Shown here piece after piece: positions 11,630 to 23,621 of a stretch of 64,000 nt of DNA (within the stretch, counting starts at the first letter, position 1; every line of letters begins with the position of its first letter). The stretch comes from Salvia splendens (lineage: Eukaryota; Streptophyta; Magnoliopsida; Lamiales; Lamiaceae). The DNA lies in NCBI RefSeq assembly GCF_004379255.2, contig NC_056046.1, positions 12,214,001 through 12,278,000 of the forward strand, given 5' to 3'. The position numbers and the translations under genes were made by a program. The notes beneath the pieces were generated by a model that saw only the letters and a list, made by a program, of their open reading frames with translations, searched no databases and was not told where the DNA came from.

Positions 11630-12660
11630 AGCTATGTGGTGTGGAGATGATTTTTGGGAAAAATGTACTACTATTATTATGCATGATTTTTTAATACTAT
11701 TATATAGATGAGGTGGAGGACCATTACTTATTCCAATTGAACATGAGATTGTGTGTATTATTATAGGACGGTTGCTGTCGAAATAGGTATATATCTCGTG
11801 GATGGCTACTTGTAATTGAACGTATATATGTATAAGTACAAAAGTCGGTTTGGTGTGGATACATGGGATATTTGTGTACAAAGGTGAAGAATTTTTAATT
11901 CATTATACTATAAAACTCGAATTTTAAGATGAATTTAAAATTTGAATTTTATATAATGAACTAAAACAAAACCGAAGTAAAAATGATCTAAGGTGCTCTA
12001 TCATAATGACTTACTATTTTTTTAATTTATCTTTTTGCATTTAAAACTGATTTTGTATTGACACATGTTTATATTTGTTCTGTATATAATGAGTGTTCAT
12101 GGAAGCCGGCTGGGATATCAGTTTTCTAATACAGTCAATTTAACAGTGTAATTACTTGAGTTCACATGATAAAATGAGTTTTTTTGTTTCAAAGTTAAAA
12201 ATGTGTTTATACTTTATAACTGGTCCCAATATATAGGAAGGATTAATATAAATATTTTAATATTATGAGAATGTGAATATGTGATAACACTTAAATTAAA
12301 GGCTTAAAGCATAAAGTAACTATATTTGCACAAAACATAAATTACACTGAAAAAAATTCAAATTCTGTCATCTCCACGATACGAACTTGGGTTTGCATTC
12401 ATCCAGAAAGAGAGATGCATTGTCATACATAGATTCTTCATCTTTGAAAATTTGAACTAGTTTTTTTTTTGGGTAATAAATCGCGTGTAACACCCGAAGC
12501 AACTTAATGAATATAAGAAATACCTAATCTATCATGAAGAAACTAACTATGAATGCCTTGTGGAGATATGTCACTTAAAATTATAAATTTTCCAATTTTC
12601 AAAAATACTTTTTTTCCTAATGAGGTGGGAGTGAGAAAGACTTATTTTCTCCACTAACAA
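11630..12660. other. Intergenic, no gene seen
   Basis: AT-rich DNA with no supported gene or repeat boundary. Confidence 0.5.
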
Positions 12661-12803
12661 TATACTCCTTCTGTCCTACGCAATATGTCCAATTTTCATT
12701 TTTAATTTGTCTCATTTAAGATGTTCAATTTCCATATTTTGAATCAAATTCATCTCTCCTCTCTCCTCATTAAAATACCCAACAGCCTTTCCTCTCTTTA
12801 CTA

Positions 12804-13297
12804 CGCCCCCCCGTCTCCCATTAATTGACATCAATTTCCTTTTTCATCCGTTCTCAACTAATTGACACCATTACTTTTTGCTACTTTTGGTAATATACTC
12901 ACATTCCACTAACTCATTTCACTCATATTTTATTACTCCCCCGTCCATGAAAATTTGTCACTTATTTCCATTTTCGTTCGTCCCTAAAAATTTGTCACTT
13001 TTCACTTTTACCATTTTTGGTAATGAACCTCATATTTCACTAACTCATTCTCACTCACATTTTTTATAAAACTAATTTATAAAAGTAGGATCCACATGCT
13101 ACTAACTTTTTCAACTAGTTTTTTATTACATTTCTATAAATCCGTGCCGGGTCAAATGGTGACAAATTATAAGGGACGAAGGAAGTATAAAATTGATATA
13201 TATAAAAGTAGGACTCGCATTCTACTAACTTTTTCCACTACATTTCTTGACACTCATGTCAAGTCAACCGATGCCAATTAATGGGGGATGTAGGGCA
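12804..13297. mobile_element. Stowaway-like MITE, middle of three nested
   Basis: The left end cgccccccgtctcccattaa matches the inverted right end tgccctacatcccccattaa. TA flanks both ends (12802-12803 and 13298-13299). It is itself split by the MITE at 12936-13185. Confidence 0.8.
12936..13185. mobile_element. Stowaway-like MITE, innermost
   Basis: The left end ctcccccgtccatgaaaatt matches the inverted right end cttccttcgtcccttataat. TA flanks at 12934-12935 and 13186-13187. 250 bp, with no coding capacity. Confidence 0.85.
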
Positions 13298-13375
13298 TAT
13301 ATTACACTAAATATTTTTTTCTAAAACTTCGTGCCACTCAAGATCGTGGACATTTTGAGTGGGTCGGAGGTAGTA

Positions 13376-15894
13376 CTATGTTGCAATCACTTTTTCTTTT
13401 TATCGCGCTTCTACATACTAAAAGTGTATTAAAACTAGTGTCGTTTTAAAAGTTCACATTTTTATAGGATGTAACAATACTATCTAATGGCCGAAAATAG
13501 GTCCTAACTTTTACCATATAAAAGGTTTTACTTGAACATTACTATATGTATGAGTTTATACATGGGTGGATTAACATAAAATCATTAAATGCATTCAAAG
13601 AATGGAATTATATAGCTAAAAATTAACTCACCTAATAATAATCATTGGCTTAAAACAGCAAGAATGAGAATCTCTTCTTATTTGAGTTGGAATTTACACA
13701 CATTGACGATATTAGATATGAGTCGAACATTTCCGCTGTTACTAGAATCTGTTTTTAGGTTATTCCATAAATATAAACCTACCTACTGAGTGCACCGCCA
13801 TTGATGAACTCATCCTTCTCAACATAAAAACGACAAACGCTAATGAAGTTTTCGACACGTCACTGAATGCTCCTTTATATAATTGCACTTGATTATTTAA
13901 TGTACTTAAGAAACAATTAATTATAAATAGACAATTGCAACTGAGATGTCTCCGTCGTCATCAAATCTGACCATGCTGACGATTGTATTTTTCGAAATAA
14001 TTTATCATCGAGTAAATGTTAATCACTTTTATCGAGTGATTAATTAACTGGTTAATGCTCCTATTGTAGCGATGACTTAATTATATTAACTAGTCGTCGT
14101 TAAAGTGTGATTAATAAATTAATTTGAGGCAGTTTTGAAATTCGAACTTACTTGCCTTGAGCCATCAAGTTCCAGCCGATGTCGTTTTGTCTTATTACAA
14201 CTAATTAATTTTATTAACACATGCTGTATCTGATAATTACTCGTGGATGATGTGGAAGTGATTTTAAATAAATTAAATCACGGAAATTGTGATTGGAGAG
14301 CATTATAAAGAAAGTTGGCCTACGAAATTTATTTGAAATGTATCTTAATTTGTTAGCGACGAGTCGACGACAACCTCTATACTTATTTTAGGGGGACCTA
14401 GCTCTATCAATTTACTTATTTTGAAATTTTATTAATTTAAGTTTATTCATTTTATTATTTTTATAGCAATTTTTTAATCTGCTTGTTCATTACTAAACTA
14501 TTGCTTTCACTGGATTTTGTAATTTAAGAGGATTCCGAACAAGGATAGTTGGAAAATTGATACGGCACAATCATCGATAAACAGAACAGTGTTATTGAAT
14601 TAAATCACTGAACTCCTCTAAAAATAGGGTTGTGACTAAATATGTTTATAATATAACATAATAATATTTCAAAAAAATTATTATTGTACTAATTAATTTG
14701 TTGAATATAAGTAGTAGTATTAAATTTGAAACTAGCCCACGTTGGAAAAAAGCGCAAAGATTAGACTTATTTTATTGACAAGGTTCTGTAGTCGCATTTA
14801 TTTATTAATTAATTACTATATCATCTAAAACTTTATGAGAACATTATGTATGGTCCAAGTTGGTCGGTTTCTAACTTTTGAAACTACATACTTAGTCTTT
14901 GAAAAATAAAGTGGATCAACCTGTGTGTTGAATTTTCTTTATAAGTTCATGGGAAAGTATAATAAAAACTAAATGCATATCGAATCTTGAGGGATATCGA
15001 TCACCGACTATAAAACCATTTTCAAAAGTATTTTTTGTATTAAATTAATTAAGGTTACTTCATTTGGTCGACTATTATGCCAAATTTATATTGTCGTTTA
15101 GATATATCTCGAATTTTGCAAGTGTAACACATGGAGAAATGAGAATACACCATCATTTAAAATAACAAAGAATTACCCATTTCTTATCATTTAAAAGAAA
15201 TATATGCTATATAATTAATTACTTATATATGCTCAATTGAGAAGACAAAACTGATTGATTTTTTAAAGAACACCTGGTCAAATAAACAGCATGTAGGGTT
15301 AAACATACAAACGACATCTTTGTAAGTACAAGTAATGGATTTTTTATAAAAAAGAAAGGCTCAAACCATTCAAAAGACGATAAGTAAATAATGACGAAGT
15401 CTACAACAAGTAAAACAAGTCCAAAAGGAACACCCTTCAAACTAAAAGAGCATCAACAAATGAAGCAAAAGTGTATGTGAGATCGATCGAGTAAATGACC
15501 AAGCAGAACTTAGTTACTAAAACCCTAATATTAAAACTAAAATCTGATAAACTCTTACAGGAATATATGATAGATATAAAAGACAATAAAAATGTGTTCT
15601 ATACAAAGATATGCGTACCTAATCATTGGGATAGTAACATGAACAATTAAAAGGTATGGGAAAGAAAAATGGTAAGAGTAGAGACATGTATTGTGATTGA
15701 TCAGATAAGTCGATTCATAAAGACATATGAAGCATAACTTTTGTATATTAGTTTTAGGAAGGAAAAAGTGTTTGAGATAACTTAAAAATGTAATGGGCAG
15801 AGCTGCAACTTGCAGGCCGATGCAATTTGGTTCTAGCCTTTGTAGGTCATGGACCACTCTCTCTCAATACCTCCAAATCTCATCATATCATTGC

Positions 15895-15954
<60 letters not shown>

Positions 15955-16800
15955 CAAATAGCAATAGTACTTGTATATATAGATTAATTAATTAATTAAT
16001 GTATGCATTTGATGATAATTTTTTTTTTAATTTCTCTCTTTCATTCATTCTTTTTTGTGTGTGTACACGTGGTTGGGTGGGAATGGATTCTTGGAAAATG
16101 TTCTTTTCATTGGATAAACTGAAATCTGTATTGACAACTTTCCACTTCCTATTTAATTATCATATTAACTTTCTTGATTGAGCAATTCTTGATCTTGAAA
16201 CTAATCAGCGGATGTCAAAATCCATGCAATAAATTTATTAAATTTGTTTGGGGACGATTATATGTGACAAGGAAGTTACTATATAAATCCTTGAGATTTC
16301 AGTTTCAGCTACTGTTTGATTGATCATGATGGATTTCATGTATTGAGATTGAGGTATGGAGATCATTTTCATGAACCTATTCAAGTCCACGCCCCTCTAA
16401 ATATATACTCACTCCAATTCATGATATACTAATGTAAAGAATTTATACGTAAACTAAACCTAATTAACTATTTTTCTCTTATTGAAACCGTGATTATTTG
16501 GTGAAAAACACAAAAATATGGAGTACAATAAACGTATAGCTAAAGTAAATGTGGGCAACTTTTAAAATATAAATTATATTATGAGTATGAGAATTCTTAG
16601 TTGTATAGAGAAGTTTCCTTATCTAATAGTTTTTCTTGTTATCCAAAAAATCAGAGGCACACTCTAGTGTATGCGAATTCATGATGTTCCATTAATTAAA
16701 CTTGGATAATTTAATTTATAAATTAATATACCTGAATTGAAATTGAGGTCGATATATAGAGCCATATATATAGGAGTATAATGTAGCCATCAAGTTGTCA
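13376..16800. other. Intergenic, no gene seen
   Basis: AT-rich, without a supported gene on either strand. It contains the CT/CA microsatellite listed separately. Confidence 0.55.
15895..15951. repeat. Compound (CT)n(CA)n microsatellite
   Basis: A run of CT units passes directly into a run of CA units, about 57 bp in all. Confidence 0.92.
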
Positions 16801-16816
16801 TTTTCCTCTTTGTGAT

Positions 16817-16827
16817 TGGGCTGGGCC
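16817..16827 (+). promoter_or_regulatory. Two overlapping site II elements upstream of TIM13
   Basis: TGGGCT overlaps TGGGCC about 380 bp before the TIM13 start codon. Site II (TGGGCC/T) motifs are enriched in promoters of plant nuclear genes for mitochondrial proteins, so the context fits. Function here is inferred. Confidence 0.55.
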
Positions 16828-17149
16828 CAAAACCAATTTACAATCCATGATCACAAGCAGCCCATTGTTTGGGATGTTTAGATGTGTCAATGTTAGTGGA
16901 CTAGGTATAGAAAAAAGTTACTAATAATAAAAATTGCGCATGAAATAAATGAGCTTAGAACAAAAGAAAAGAATATAAGTAGGATTCAAATGGTGATAAT
17001 ACTAATCCCTTTTTATACGAGTAATGTAATGAAATCATTATTTGAGGAATACTAATACTATTACTAATTTAAGGGGCAAAAGAGTAAAAGTCTAATATTG
17101 GAAGGAGGAGGGTTTTATGAGAAAGGGAAGTGAACCAACCAAATTTGAG

Positions 17150-17158
17150 CTAGGGTTT
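17150..17158 (+). promoter_or_regulatory. Telo-box (inverted AAACCCTAG) near the TIM13 start
   Basis: ctagggttt lies about 50 bp before the ATG, probably in the leader or core promoter. Telo-boxes often accompany site II motifs in plant growth and organelle-biogenesis genes. Confidence 0.5.
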
Positions 17159-17205
17159 AGAGAAGCACGATTTAGAGTGAACGAAAAACGGCGATCGGCA
17201 GATCA

Positions 17206-18534
17206 ATGGATTCATTCTCCTCGCCCTCAAGCGGATCATCTCCAAAATTCTCAACGGATGACATCATGAGTCAGCTCAGGACTCAGCTTGAGCAGGCTTA
17301 TGCCGAAGAATTTCTCGAGGTATCACTCCCTAATTTCAATTACCCACATTGTCTCCCTTCTTCTGTTAGTCTCTCAATATTCCCAAATCGAACCTAATTT
17401 TCAATTCGATAGTCGTCCATGAACTTTGAGAGATGCTCCATTTATATGTTGGTTTTTCCACCCCGTAGATGGGAATAATACAATTGAATTCAGCGTGTTC
17501 TACGATAGAAGAGGGGCAGTATGTTCATGTTCGATTTTTTGTTTAAAGCATGTGGTTTATTAATGTGCCTCTCATACTATTTGTTAATAATCTTTTGGCA
17601 TCAACTTGGTTAAACCTTTAATTAGACACTTTTTAGGTCGCTAAACATAGGTTTTTGGACTGGAGTTTGGCTAGACATATCTGATTGGCTTTAATCAGTG
17701 ATTGGTTTATTGCTTGAAGTATATGTTCATATATGCATTGACAGAAAAAATGCAATTTCCTGGCATATCTAGTTTGTTTCATATTGTTTAGCCCAAGTTG
17801 TCTTTGGATGAGTTGAAGATTTCTTGTAGTGTAGAAAAGAGGAGGTCCTGCATTAGATTTATCCATTTAGCACCACCTTTAAAATGATCCTGTATCATGT
17901 TAAGGGCGACCATTAAACTGGATAGGGTTGGGTTACATTGAAATCTTTTAAGATGGACTCAGCAGACTAGTTCAAGAATCTACTAGAAACTGCTGCTATG
18001 TTTCAGTTTCAACACGTATTGTTGATAACTTAGAGATTCATTAAAAGGTGATTCTCTCTCTGTTATCCTGCTCAAGCTTGCACATCCATTTTTTTGCTCA
18101 GAATCACAAAAGCCCTCTCGATTGTACAATTTTATCATCGAAGGAGATGAGAGTAATTTAACTTATGTGAAAGAAACTGCTTTTTGATGATATGATGTCA
18201 TTCACTACATATATTGGGGCCTAGGTTAAAAAGATTAAACTTCAGTGTTTAAGTCTAAACTGATTATCCATGAAAAAAAGATTAAATTCATATTGTATTT
18301 TAAGCTTTCAATTATTCAAATGCGTGACTCTTTCTGTGCATTTCTTATGTGTTCCTTATAAAACTTCTTTGTGTAACTGCCGTGTAGACTGTTCGAGGGA
18401 AGTGCTTTGACAAGTGTATCACCAAACCAGGCAGTAGCTTGAGTGGGAGTGAGAGCAGTTGCATCTCCAGGTGCGTAGATCGTTACATTGAGGCCACTGG
18501 TATCATTGGCAAAGCCTTGTTTAACCAACGCTGA
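17206..18534 (+). CDS. TIM13: Mitochondrial small Tim protein, TIM13 (86 aa)
   Basis: Two exons: 17206-17319 (38 codons, donor GAG|gtatca) and 18388-18534 (acceptor gtgtag|ACT, stop TGA). The joined protein has 86 residues, the normal size for plant Tim13. It carries the twin CX3C motif of small Tims: C44-FDK-C48 and C63-ISR-C67, 14 residues apart. Such proteins form hexamers with Tim8 in the mitochondrial intermembrane space and chaperone hydrophobic membrane proteins to the TIM22 complex; the disulfide-linked cysteine pairs hold the helical hairpin. It has no presequence, as expected for this family. The start is the first ATG after the telo-box leader. It converges with the pyrophosphatase gene, about 800 bp away. 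Tim13 rather than Tim8 or Tim9/10 is chosen from overall resemblance. Confidence 0.92.
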
Positions 18535-19337
18535 ACATTTTTTCCTGAACGAAAGCCATTGCAGAGTTGAAGGATGATTGTTTTTAGACTTGTGCTCCTT
18601 TATGTCTTTGTATTTCTTCATCTCAAGGTCGTATCCAGAGTTTTTTTTGGAATATAGTAAAAATGCACCTCAGAATAAGCTGTACAATTGTTATGCTTCC
18701 TAGATTTGAAATGCTACTTATCCAAATAATCTTTATGCTGATTTTAAATTGTGTGCCAAAAGCTTGTGCTGCCTAATTTTCAACTGTAGCTTATCCAAAT
18801 AATCTTTATGTTTATTATTGTGTTAAGCTATGTCGATTTATTCTAAACTGTGTGCTTAAAGCTTGTGCTATGGTTATGCTTCAGTCTTTGCATAAACTAA
18901 ATTTTGGTGAAAGGAGTTTCAGTGGAAACATGCAAATCATACTCTCTTAATTGAGACTTTTATAAACGTCATATTTCGACGTATACAGAGTCTACTAGAA
19001 TAAATGTTACGTAGACAGATTTCAGTCGTAAGCAATGGGCAAAACAATGATCAATTTGCCAGAAACTATCATCAAAGATAAACACTTGCAAGTTAACAGA
19101 AAAGATGTTCAAAATGGGTATTCTTCATAAAGGGTGCTGAGAATTACAAAACATTTAATTGTTTTGATGAACAAAGTATGAAAAGATAAACTGGCATTTG
19201 GGCTATGCCATGCTTCCCTTGGCATGTAACAAATTACAAGCTGTTTCATCAGAAATCTTGTGTAGTATCACTCAACAAAACAAAATTACAATGACAAATC
19301 ATGAAAAACAAGGTGTGTATCTTTCCCTTGAATTCAT

Positions 19338-21116
19338 TTACTTCCTCAAGGTTTGCATGATGTACTCAGCATAAAGGTCCCTACACGGTCAGCACATTCA
19401 GATTTTACAGGACGGGAATTATGAAGCTACTTCCTAATTAAAAAGATGGATATTTGAATGGCAACGATAATGAAAAAACTTACATGGAGTGCTGGATGGC
19501 TTCTAAGGCGGTACCTGAAGGCAAAAACTCATCGACTGCAACCTCCTTGTGCTCGTTCTTCTTATCTTGTTACTGATTAAGAAATTTCATTGTACACCTA
19601 AAATTATCTTTAGTGAAAAATGAAACTGGAAACTTATTAAAGGATACAGTCTTCAAAGAAGCGCCGGATTTCAGCAAGACGATGAGGTGGGAGCTGGCTG
19701 ATGTCGGTATAGTGGCGATACTCAGGGTCATCAGCACATACTGCAATGATCTTATCATCTTTCTCTCCCTATCCAGACAAAGAAACTTAGTGTACAACAA
19801 ATAGAAACAATGCATTTCATTTTATTGGTGGAATTGCAGTACCTGATCAATCATTGGCATCAGGCCTATGGCCCGGGCTCGTAGGAAACAACCAGGAGCC
19901 ACAGGTTCCTGCAAAGGAGATTACATTATTACAGGAGGGTCAGAATAGTTGAACAGATGCACATAACAAGATTGGAAATCCTGAAACTATGCCTGGTGTA
20001 TTGAACAGGAAGGGACATAAAGATTGGATTGAAGATATATATAGGATTGAGTATTTAAGGGATTACATGATCAAACTTATTTAGATTAGCATTATACTAC
20101 TTCTATCTGTCTAAGCTATCACCAACAGCAAACACCCGCGTACTATTATGAATACTTGATAAAATTGTTTACCTGCATAATGACTAAGACATCCATGGGG
20201 TCATTGTCTTCACATAGAGTTCGAGGAATGAAACCATAATTGTGAGGATAGACAACCGACGAATACAGTATACGATCAACCTGCATGGTCATGATTTAAA
20301 ACAATAAATCAAAAGTTGTTTGTGCATGAATGTATGTTCAACATGCAATGCATGTTTTCATATTTCATAACAAACCCATATGTACTAATACCACAAACAC
20401 TATACCATAATCATACCTTGATGAGGCCAGTTTTCTTGTCAAGCTCATACTTCACTTTGCTTCCTTTTGGAATCTCAATCACCTGAAATGAAAGGTAACT
20501 CAATTTCCCAAGAAATGAAAGAATTTGCAAAACAGAAAGGCTTCTTTAGCCAATAATCAGACAAAAAGAGAAGGTTGCTTGAGCATCAAAAGCATCACAA
20601 ATTTGTCACCTTCTATTAACGAATTCCATTAGGCTTATACTTATGTTAAGCAAGTAATCATGTACTGTATACGCTAATGCAAAAATCTTAAGATCATCAA
20701 ATCTATAACATACAGAAATATGCAATGTGCCTTAAATTATCCAACAACTAGAAGAATATCTATAGTGCCGAGATGCAGCTGCACAGTTAATCTCAGATTT
20801 CAAATGAGAAGACATGAGTTAGTCATCAAACTATATCTCATGCTTCAATAGTAGTATGATAAAAGATAAAGATTACATACAACATTAATAATTTCTGGTG
20901 CTCCAGGTCCTGCAAATATATACAGAGAAGCGGTTAATCACAGCATCGCAAAGAACTATCAACAAAATAGGTCCAAAACATTGAATTACCAATCTCGAGA
21001 TCATGCCAAGAGTGAGCAGCAACTGATCTTCTTGACAAAGATGAGAGGATCCTCTCATTCAGTTTGGGAGTTGGCTTCTTTTTAGCTGAGGACTCGCTCC
21101 CATTTTGGTTGCTCAT
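19338..21116 (-). CDS. PPA: Soluble inorganic pyrophosphatase, family I (213 aa)
   Basis: Eight coding exons on the minus strand: 20990-21116, 20881-20909, 20417-20482, 20173-20280, 19843-19908, 19648-19768, 19484-19565 and 19338-19380. All have GT-AG introns and phases that join cleanly, giving 642 nt including the stop. The family signature DNDPMD sits at residues 99-104 with the three metal-binding Asp (99, 101, 104). [10 protein letters not shown] and KYELDK are further hallmark segments. The enzyme hydrolyses PPi to phosphate, pulling biosynthetic reactions forward in the cytosol. The N-terminus ([10 protein letters not shown]) lacks a transit peptide, which supports the cytosolic form. 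An acceptor (attcag) eight bases before the ATG implies a 5'-UTR intron running back to a donor near 21520. Which PPA paralogue this is cannot be told. Confidence 0.95.
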
Positions 21117-21609
21117 ATTTTCCTGAATCAAACCAATAAATCAGACACAAGCACCTTTGAAGTAACACTCGTTTCACATAGCAGAAATCTCCCGAACTAT
21201 ACGCTCCTATCATGACATCAGAAAACTTAAAACATTAACATCACTGATTCAAATACGTTTATAAACACTAATTTGATGTCAGAGCGGGAAATATCTTCTT
21301 CATTTTCCCGAAACAGATCCGATGCGTGTATCAAAATGGATTAAGAAAGAGATCGCAAATCACACAGTGATATGAACAAAATCGGAGTAACAAATGATCG
21401 ATACAGTTAATGCACATGAAGATCGGGTGAGTAACAAATTGTGTGAACTATAGATTCGTGATACAAAGTTGAGAGAAAGAAAATGATTTGAAGAAGAAAA
21501 GTAAAGCGTACCGGAAAAGTAGGAGAGTGGTGAGAGCAGAAATTGGGAGGAAATCGCGAAAATGGGAGGAAAATGGGGTGATGGGTTTGTGAGAGGGGTT
21601 TGTTTTGGG

Positions 21610-21617
21610 TTTATATA
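21610..21617 (-). promoter_or_regulatory. TATA box of the pyrophosphatase gene
   Basis: ctatataaac reads on the minus strand about 495 bp upstream of the ATG. This is the right place for a first leader exon (about 21521-21585) followed by the inferred UTR intron. Confidence 0.6.
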
Positions 21618-21727
21618 GAAAATGAAATGAAAGGATTGTCAACTCCACGTAGAGTCCAATCAGCATAAAGGTATAGTGGGTTCTCACGATACCATACATT
21701 ATAATTTTATTTCGATTATATAATGTG

Positions 21728-22005
21728 TATCCATTTTTATGATTTAGGAATATGCCTGCTTGTTTCCGCGTTTTTGTGAGTTGGATAAACGAAATATTCG
21801 ATTATAATGTGTCTCTCTGTTACACGGTGCGGGATATCAAATGTTCAAAGATATTCATGGATTATTCTAATCTTGATTTACTACAAAAATATTATTGTAG
21901 TGTATTTATGTATAAAGAAGCATGGTATTCCTTTTGTGTTGTCAAATACTATTTGATAATAACTAATGGATGACCGATCGATCAAGTCATGCATGTTTTT
22001 TTGTA
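21728..22005. repeat. Direct repeat copy A (about 270 bp)
   Basis: Shares tgcttgtttccgcgttttt, catggattatt and cttgattta with the copy at 22229-22499, in the same order and orientation. Not coding. Confidence 0.75.
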
Positions 22006-23100
22006 ATTATCTTGTATTTTGATAGCATTAGTATCTTTTTTCATTGACGTGGTTCTATTACATTTCTACTGTTTTTTCTTTTCTTTTTGTTTGAAGGGGA
22101 TCTCTATTTATACTCTATCTATACTTATAAAACTAAAGATTTGGGGAAAGGCAAGAGTTTCGATGCGAAATTGGATAAAATATGAGACAGATAAAAACAA
22201 AACAATTATCTCTACTTTGGACTCTATCCGTATGATCCATTTTAATGATTTATGAATGCTTGCTTGTTTCCGCGTTTTTGTGAGTTGGAGAGGATCCATT
22301 CCCCTCTACATGGTGACATAGGATATGAAAAGGTCAAAGATTTTCATGGATTATTCAAATCTTGATTTAGTCCAAAAATATTATTGATGTATAATTTGGC
22401 GCAGAGTAACGTAAAGTCCCAATTGGTAATCCGTTTTGGTGTTGTCAACATTGGATAAATGAATAGTGGATGGCCATCAGGTCATGCGTTTTTTCATTAG
22501 TAAATCGAAATGCCCCTCCACCATGCTAATGATCTTTTATTCATCTCAAATTTCAATTATTGCTTCAAATGACAAAATGGATTTTTATGCCCAACAACAT
22601 GGATCAACTATACCAATTGCTCCAAACTTTGTATGCAAAACAGCAAGAAAAAATTTGTGATCCCCATCTTGTTCTACAACACTAATTAGCAAATGCCAAA
22701 ATTACGAGATCTCCAGCACTATTTTACATAAATACAAGACCAACATCCTTAATTAGGGTCAAGTAACACTCTGTTTCTGAACAATTTTGAATGACAATCT
22801 CAGTTCTTCAACGGACCTTAATATTTTTACTACTAATTTTTAGGACCATAAATTTTTTTTACTTGTTCTTTAGGGGGAGTTTCTGAGGTGTAATTGCTAA
22901 CAAAAACTTACAAAACACACAAAAATCAAAGATATCATGGTAAAATAAAAAATAAAAAGCTTACAAAAATTCACAATATCAGAGACCAAAGAGTGAGATA
23001 ACACTAGTTATGGACCTTCATTCTTCAGGTACGAGTGAAATCACACTAGTCATTCATCAATAGAACTGAGCAAATTATATATACATATAAGAATTGGAAA
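22006..23100. other. Intergenic between PPA and MTP1 3' ends
   Basis: No gene seen. It contains the second direct-repeat copy (22229-22499) and then AT-rich DNA leading into the 3'-flank of MTP1. Confidence 0.5.
22229..22499. repeat. Direct repeat copy B
   Basis: Diverged copy of 21728-22005; spacing between copies is about 500 bp. Confidence 0.75.
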
Positions 23101-23621
23101 TTATAAGTTCTAAGAAGTCATTGTAGAGACAAAGTTTGGGCTAAAACTTTGTAACAAACGTGCAAATAAAGTTTCAAGCAATCTAAACCAAGATGAGCAA
23201 ACGCAGGCGCTATAAATCTGCAGAATATTAAATATCTCCAAGTGCAAAGTTTCTTAAAGTGCAATGAAGCTGCAAAGTCAAAGACCCTTGCCCTTTGTTT
23301 ATAGTCCCATACAAGGAAGGGGAACACAGTCATTCAGCAATGCATCACATATAGAATGGAGTTTCCTTAACCTTTTCAACCAGTGCAAACGAAGGGAGTT
23401 TCACCATCTCAACAAAGATGCCTGCTCACATGTAGGTTTCCAGTAAGTAATACCCTTATAAATAGAACTCTGGAGAAAGCAAATCATGTGAAGGCCATTA
23501 GGAAGAACAAAGTAACAAAAGCATAGAATGAAAATAGATAACGAAAGTGGTTCCCAAATTAATAGAACATGAATATTTTCCAGGAACTATAATGTTTCAA
23601 CAAGTCCACCTGATTGCTAAA

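Larger units (their letters stand above)
12665..13373. mobile_element. Stowaway-like MITE, outermost of three nested
   Basis: The left end ctccttctgtcctacgcaat pairs with the right end (inverted ctacctccgacccactcaaa). Flanking TA dinucleotides are the Stowaway/Mariner target duplication. Its interior is interrupted by a second MITE at 12804-13297. Confidence 0.8.
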
